DNA of 64,000 bases. Source: Alphaproteobacteria bacterium UBA6324. GTDB taxonomy: Bacteria > Pseudomonadota > Alphaproteobacteria > CAAGCB01 > CAG-977. The position numbers and the translations under genes are program-made. The stretch covers positions 81,197 to 145,196 of the forward strand of contig DJSW01000016.1 of assembly GCA_002439085.1 (NCBI GenBank), in the 5' to 3' direction. Positions 60,268 through 64,000 of the stretch are shown here, piece by piece; position 1 is the first letter of the stretch, and every line of letters begins with the position of its first letter. The notes beneath the pieces are model-generated. The model did no database searches. It worked only from the letters and a program-made list of their open reading frames with translations, and was not told where the DNA came from.

Positions 60268-63200
60268 ATGAGCCCGCCGAAAAAGGACATGAAAAAATGG
60301 AAGCCGAAATTCCCCGGCGCGGCGAGCGACGGGGAAGAGGATCCGTATGTAACGGCGCAGCGTTTCATCAACGTTTACAGGCAGCTGCACGTCCTGCGCG
60401 AAGATTTGGTCACGCGCTATAACGATATGCTGCTGGGCATCAGCGCGGACGCGCGTGCGACGCTGACGGACATCCCCGGCGGGCGGGACGTTCGCGACTA
60501 TCTGGAATATCTGGAACACCAGAAATACGGGGACGATTACGTCGCCGAAGAGGCGGAGGAGGAAGTCTTCGTTTCCCGCGAGGAAAAAGCCAAGGCGAAA
60601 GCGATCGCCGACGCTTTGTCGTCTGCGCAGGAAAAAATGAACCAAAACCAGATCGCCGTGATGCAGCAGGCGCAGGAGGAATCGCGCCGCAATATGGAAT
60701 TGCTGGCGAAAACGCTGTCCGAAGCCAGACAGGATCCGTCCCGCCGCGACGAAGTCGCCGAGCTGGCGCAGTCTTTGAAAAAGGCCAAAGAGGACTATTC
60801 CGTTTTCACGACCCGCCTGACCGAAGGCGCGTCCGGCGAACAGGAAAGCGTTCAGGAAAAATTGCGTATGCAGTACGCGCAGGCGCAGGCCGTGCCTGCC
60901 GTCGTCCAGCTGCAGGTGCAGGGCGGCAGCGTGCAGGGCGGTTTGGAACAGCTGTCCGCGGCCGGATCGCAGGGGTTGGACGCTTTGGTCAACGCGTTGA
61001 CGCAGGCGCAGGTCAAATCCGCGGAGATACAGGCCAAAACGCAATCGGAAACAATGGCCAAAATCTTTTCGCAAAGTCAGGAAATGACGGCGCGCGCGAT
61101 GGCCGAGGCGTTTTCCAAATCCCAGCAGAACGCGGCCGAAGTGCAGGGAAACCTGATCGCGCGGGCGATCGCGGATTCCCAGAAACACGCGAACGAAACG
61201 CTGGCGGCGCTGTTTTCGTCGATACAAAAGGGCGGTATGGCCATGCCTGTGGCGGCGGCCGGAACAGCGCAGCCGATTCAGATGCAAATGCCGCAAATCG
61301 TGATTGAAAACAGCAATCTGGCGTCGGCGCAATCGTCGGAAGCGATCGCCGCGCAGGCCAAGGCGATGGCGCAGGCGCAGATCGAAGCGCAAAAAGAAAT
61401 TCTGGAAATGCAGAAAAAGGCCATGTTGGAAACGGGCGGAACGCCGGTGTCCAACGGCGGCGGAATGTCGGCGGCGGAACAGGCGAAGCTGATCGCGGAT
61501 GTCGTGGCGCAAACGCAAAGCGCGGTTTTGACGGAAACGATGGGGCAGCTGATGCACAGGCAGGAGGAATCCCAGCGTTTCCAAGCGACTTTGATGGCCG
61601 AAGCGTTTTCCAAACAGACGCAGGAAATCGCGATGGCGTTGTCGAACGCGCAAAAGGCCGTGCGCAATGAAACGCTGGCGACGCAGGCGCAGGCGGTCGC
61701 GCAGGCGATGATGCGCGCCCAAACGGCGACGCAATCGGAAACGATCACGGCGCAGGCCAAGGCGATCGCGACGGCCATGTCCGAATCTCAAAACGCTTTG
61801 CAGGCCGAAGCTTTGGCGACGCAGGCGCGCGTTGTGGCGCAGGCGGTCGCGGAATCGCAGGCGGGCGTCCAGCATGACGCTTTGGCCGAACAGGCGCGCG
61901 TCGTCGCCGAAGCGATGTCGAAATCGCAGGCGGGCGTTCAGGCTGAGGCTTTGGCGACCCAAGCCCGCGTCGTGGCGCAGGCGGTCGCGGAATCCCAAGC
62001 CGGCGTGCAAAAGGAAGTGTTGGCGGAACAGGCGCGCGTCGTCGCCGAGGCGCAGGCGGGGATTCAGCGCGACGCTTTGGCCGAACAGGCGCGGATTGTG
62101 GCGGAAGCGCAAGCGGGGATTCAGCGCGACGCTTTGGCCGAACAAGCCCGCGTCGTCGCCGAGGCGCAAGCCGGTGTCCAGCGTGATGCTTTGGCGGAAC
62201 AAGCGCGCGTTGTGGCGGAAACGCAGGCGAATGTTCAGCGCGATGTTTTGGCGGAACAAGCCCGCGTCGTTGCTGAAGCCATGGCGGAATCGCAGGTGGG
62301 CGTTCAAACGGACGCCTTGGCGCAGCAGGCGCGCGTCGTGGCCGAGGCGATGGCGCAGCAGCAAAGCGCGTCTTTGAACGAAACGGTGGAACTGATCAGC
62401 CGCAAACAAATGGATCAAACGTCGGCTTTGGCGTCCGCTTTGGCCAAGCAGCAGGCAAAAACGCAGGAAGCTTTGCGCGACCAGACGGGCGTTTCGCCGC
62501 AGCAACCGCCGGCCGATCCCGTCCACGAATATTACGACACGCCGTACACGTCGGGATACGACGCCGCGGCGGTCGAACAGCCCGCGCCGGCCGCGCCGGA
62601 ACAGGCGTCGGAGCAGAGGGCGGAGAAAAAAGCGGAAAAGACGAACGCTTTGCCGAAAATGGATTTGTCCGATTGGAACGCCAATTTGGACGAAGCGTTG
62701 TCCCTGTCGCAAAAAGCGGCGGAAGAGGCCGGATACGATCTGGACGACAACTGGGGGTACGGATACGCCGACGCGGCCAGCGAAAACGTGGATTATTCCG
62801 CCGCCGGACAGGACGGCGAAGTCTATAACTATCAGGACACCGAGGGGTACGAGGGGGATCAGTCCGTCGCGACCGAGGATCAGGGGCTGTACGGGTACGT
62901 TGCCGCCGGAAATTACGGTTCGTACTATTACACGGACGAAAACGGGTATCCGTACTATATGGACGCGAACGGTCAGGCCTACTATGTCGATGAAGGCGGC
63001 CACGCCTACTATATGGATGAAAACGGGCAGGCGGTCTATTTCGATCCGGCCGTCGCCGCCGATCAAACACGGGACGCGTCCGCCTATTACACGGATGAAA
63101 ACGGCAACCCGTACTATTTGGACGCGCAGGGCAACCCCTATTACGTTGACGAAAACGGTCAAGCCTACTATGTCGATGAAAACGGGCAGGCGGTCTATGC

Positions 63201-64000
63201 CGACGCGGGCGCGGCGGAACAAACGGCCGAAAACGCGGAAACGTCCGCGGCATATACGGACGAAAACGGCAATCCGTACTATGTCGATGAGAACGGCAAT
63301 CCGTATTATCTGGACACGAACGGCGTTCCCTATTACGTTGACGCGAACGGCGCGCCTTATTACGTTGATGAAAACGGAACGCCGTACTACGTCGATGAAA
63401 ACGGCACCCCGTATTATCTGGATGCGCAGGGCAACCCCTATTACGTTGATGAAAACGGCCAAGCCTACTATGTCGATGAAAACGGGCAGGCGGTCTATGC
63501 CGACGCGGGCGCGGCGGAACAAACGGCCGAAAACGCGGAAACACCGGAGCAAGAGGGCGGAGAAAACGCCGCCGAACCGCAAACGCCGGCCGCCCCCGTC
63601 GCCTATACGGCCGAAGACGGCAGCACGTACTATTTGGACGCGAACGGCGAACAATGCTATCCCGACGAACAGGGGAACTTCTATTACCTTGACGCGTCTG
63701 GCACGGCCTATTATCGCGACGCGCAGGGGAACGCGTATTACACGGACGGATTGGGCAACGCCTATTACACGGGCGAGGACGGGCGGCCGTATTACGTCGA
63801 TCAGGCGGGCGAGCGCGTTTATTACGCGGATATCGACGACGAAACGCAAAAGATTTTGGACGAATTGCAGGAAACGGCCGAACCCGATCCCGTTCCCGCC
63901 GCCCCCGAACCGGAAGAGGAAGAAGAGCCGGAACTGCCGCCGGAACAGCTGGAAGAGCCCGCTTTGATTGAGGATGAAGCGGCGGAAGAGGAAGAAGAGC
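60268..64000 (+). CDS. Giant coiled-coil and Tyr-rich repeat protein, partial at the right edge
   Basis: The frame opens at ATG 60268 (GGAGAAAAA upstream) and is still open at the window end, so over 1,240 residues. No signal peptide. Residues 100-520 are Gln/Ala-rich coiled coil. A second block (about 510-710) repeats a 19/23-residue unit, QARVVAEAQAGVQRDALAE. From about 870 to 1190 comes a run of more than twenty 9-residue units of the type PYYVDENGN. The rest is Glu-rich. The Tyr repeats recall cell-wall binding repeats and the OCRE repeat, but with a shorter period. A 122-bp segment is nearly duplicated 300 bp apart (63121 and 63421). Secreted effector or structural protein are both possible. 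Confidence 0.75.
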   Translation, partial: MSPPKKDMKKWKPKFPGAASDGEEDPYVTAQRFINVYRQLHVLREDLVTRYNDMLLGISADARATLTDIPGGRDVRDYLEYLEHQKYGDDYVAEEAEEEVFVSREEKAKAKAIADALSSAQEKMNQNQIAVMQQAQEESRRNMELLAKTLSEARQDPSRRDEVAELAQSLKKAKEDYSVFTTRLTEGASGEQESVQEKLRMQYAQAQAVPAVVQLQVQGGSVQGGLEQLSAAGSQGLDALVNALTQAQVKSAEIQAKTQSETMAKIFSQSQEMTARAMAEAFSKSQQNAAEVQGNLIARAIADSQKHANETLAALFSSIQKGGMAMPVAAAGTAQPIQMQMPQIVIENSNLASAQSSEAIAAQAKAMAQAQIEAQKEILEMQKKAMLETGGTPVSNGGGMSAAEQAKLIADVVAQTQSAVLTETMGQLMHRQEESQRFQATLMAEAFSKQTQEIAMALSNAQKAVRNETLATQAQAVAQAMMRAQTATQSETITAQAKAIATAMSESQNALQAEALATQARVVAQAVAESQAGVQHDALAEQARVVAEAMSKSQAGVQAEALATQARVVAQAVAESQAGVQKEVLAEQARVVAEAQAGIQRDALAEQARIVAEAQAGIQRDALAEQARVVAEAQAGVQRDALAEQARVVAETQANVQRDVLAEQARVVAEAMAESQVGVQTDALAQQARVVAEAMAQQQSASLNETVELISRKQMDQTSALASALAKQQAKTQEALRDQTGVSPQQPPADPVHEYYDTPYTSGYDAAAVEQPAPAAPEQASEQRAEKKAEKTNALPKMDLSDWNANLDEALSLSQKAAEEAGYDLDDNWGYGYADAASENVDYSAAGQDGEVYNYQDTEGYEGDQSVATEDQGLYGYVAAGNYGSYYYTDENGYPYYMDANGQAYYVDEGGHAYYMDENGQAVYFDPAVAADQTRDASAYYTDENGNPYYLDAQGNPYYVDENGQAYYVDENGQAVYADAGAAEQTAENAETSAAYTDENGNPYYVDENGNPYYLDTNGVPYYVDANGAPYYVDENGTPYYVDENGTPYYLDAQGNPYYVDENGQAYYVDENGQAVYADAGAAEQTAENAETPEQEGGENAAEPQTPAAPVAYTAEDGSTYYLDANGEQCYPDEQGNFYYLDASGTAYYRDAQGNAYYTDGLGNAYYTGEDGRPYYVDQAGERVYYADIDDETQKILDELQETAEPDPVPAAPEPEEEEEPELPPEQLEEPALIEDEAAEEEEE
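63121..63542 (+). repeat. Near-identical 122-bp duplication with 300-bp offset
   Basis: Bases 63121-63242 and 63421-63542 differ at three positions only. This is recent duplication inside the Tyr-repeat coding region; recombination between copies would change the repeat number by 100 codons in frame. Confidence 0.85.

Noticed and set aside
62900..63840. CRISPR-like array
   Set aside because: The periodicity is a multiple of three, unspaced, and in frame with a long coding region; no cas genes are nearby.
60166..63849. 1227-codon open frame on the minus strand
   Set aside because: It lies antisense to the repeat protein; its Arg/Val/Leu-rich, repeat-like translation follows from the codon bias of the + strand gene. 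No start signal.

Overview
The window looks like a chromosomal segment of an uncultured, probably host-associated alphaproteobacterium. Seen in the sequence: a GC-rich core with the gene order ffh-rpsP-rimM-trmD-rplS, a CtrA-type cell-cycle response regulator, FliX, a FlgI/FlgJ-like/FlgN-like/FlgK/FlgL flagellar operon, FliI-FliJ, DksA, and a VirD4/VirB6-type secretion locus. The lineage is an inference; a 16S or marker-gene search would be needed to place it.

Layout. 1-5.7 kb: housekeeping genes (M3 peptidase 3' end, ffh, the S16-RimM-TrmD-L19 operon, asd). 5.7-25.7 kb: an accessory region. It holds three related secreted Cys-rich proteins, an autotransporter whose passenger is a close ubiquitin homologue, a restriction-nuclease remnant, an AT-rich SIR2-NTPase defence gene, a tyrosine integrase broken by one base, and a run of defence-like genes (AAA/DUF4143 ATPase, PD-(D/E)XK nuclease, UvrD helicase-nuclease, WYL regulator). 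It ends with an ankyrin-Doc/Fic-ankyrin operon. This region is framed by two inverted copies of an unrecognised structured-RNA-like sequence (5.78-5.92 kb on +, 25.49-25.63 kb on -), the second lying downstream of tRNA-Phe.

25.9-43.9 kb: core genes again (tRNA-Phe, yacG, RNase E/G, maf, dksA, flagellar operon, trpS, an LplT-Aas fusion, ctrA, fliI, fliJ, ogt, tRNA-Glu). The flagellar genes carry a sigma54-like promoter in front of flgI and a CtrA-like box in front of ctrA. FlgL has a greatly enlarged, internally repeated variable region.

44-64 kb: a type IV secretion-like locus in two divergent blocks. Leftward block: a KVLVKRP-motif protein, a low-complexity protein, two paralogous membrane proteins, a VirD4-like coupling ATPase with a very acidic tail, a Pro-rich protein ending in an HNH-like fold, and a SUKH-family protein. 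Rightward block: three VirB6/TrbL-like proteins, a small membrane protein, a double-HTH regulator, and a giant repeat protein that runs off the window. The low-complexity protein shares its C-terminal domain with the tail of the first VirB6-like protein, tying the two blocks together. VirB4, VirB8-VirB11 and similar core parts are not in this window.

The most striking observations are the surface-display ubiquitin (about 59% identical to eukaryotic ubiquitin, without the C-terminal di-Gly), the VirD4-linked HNH/SUKH pair, the repeated RNA-like element framing the accessory region, and the giant repeat protein.
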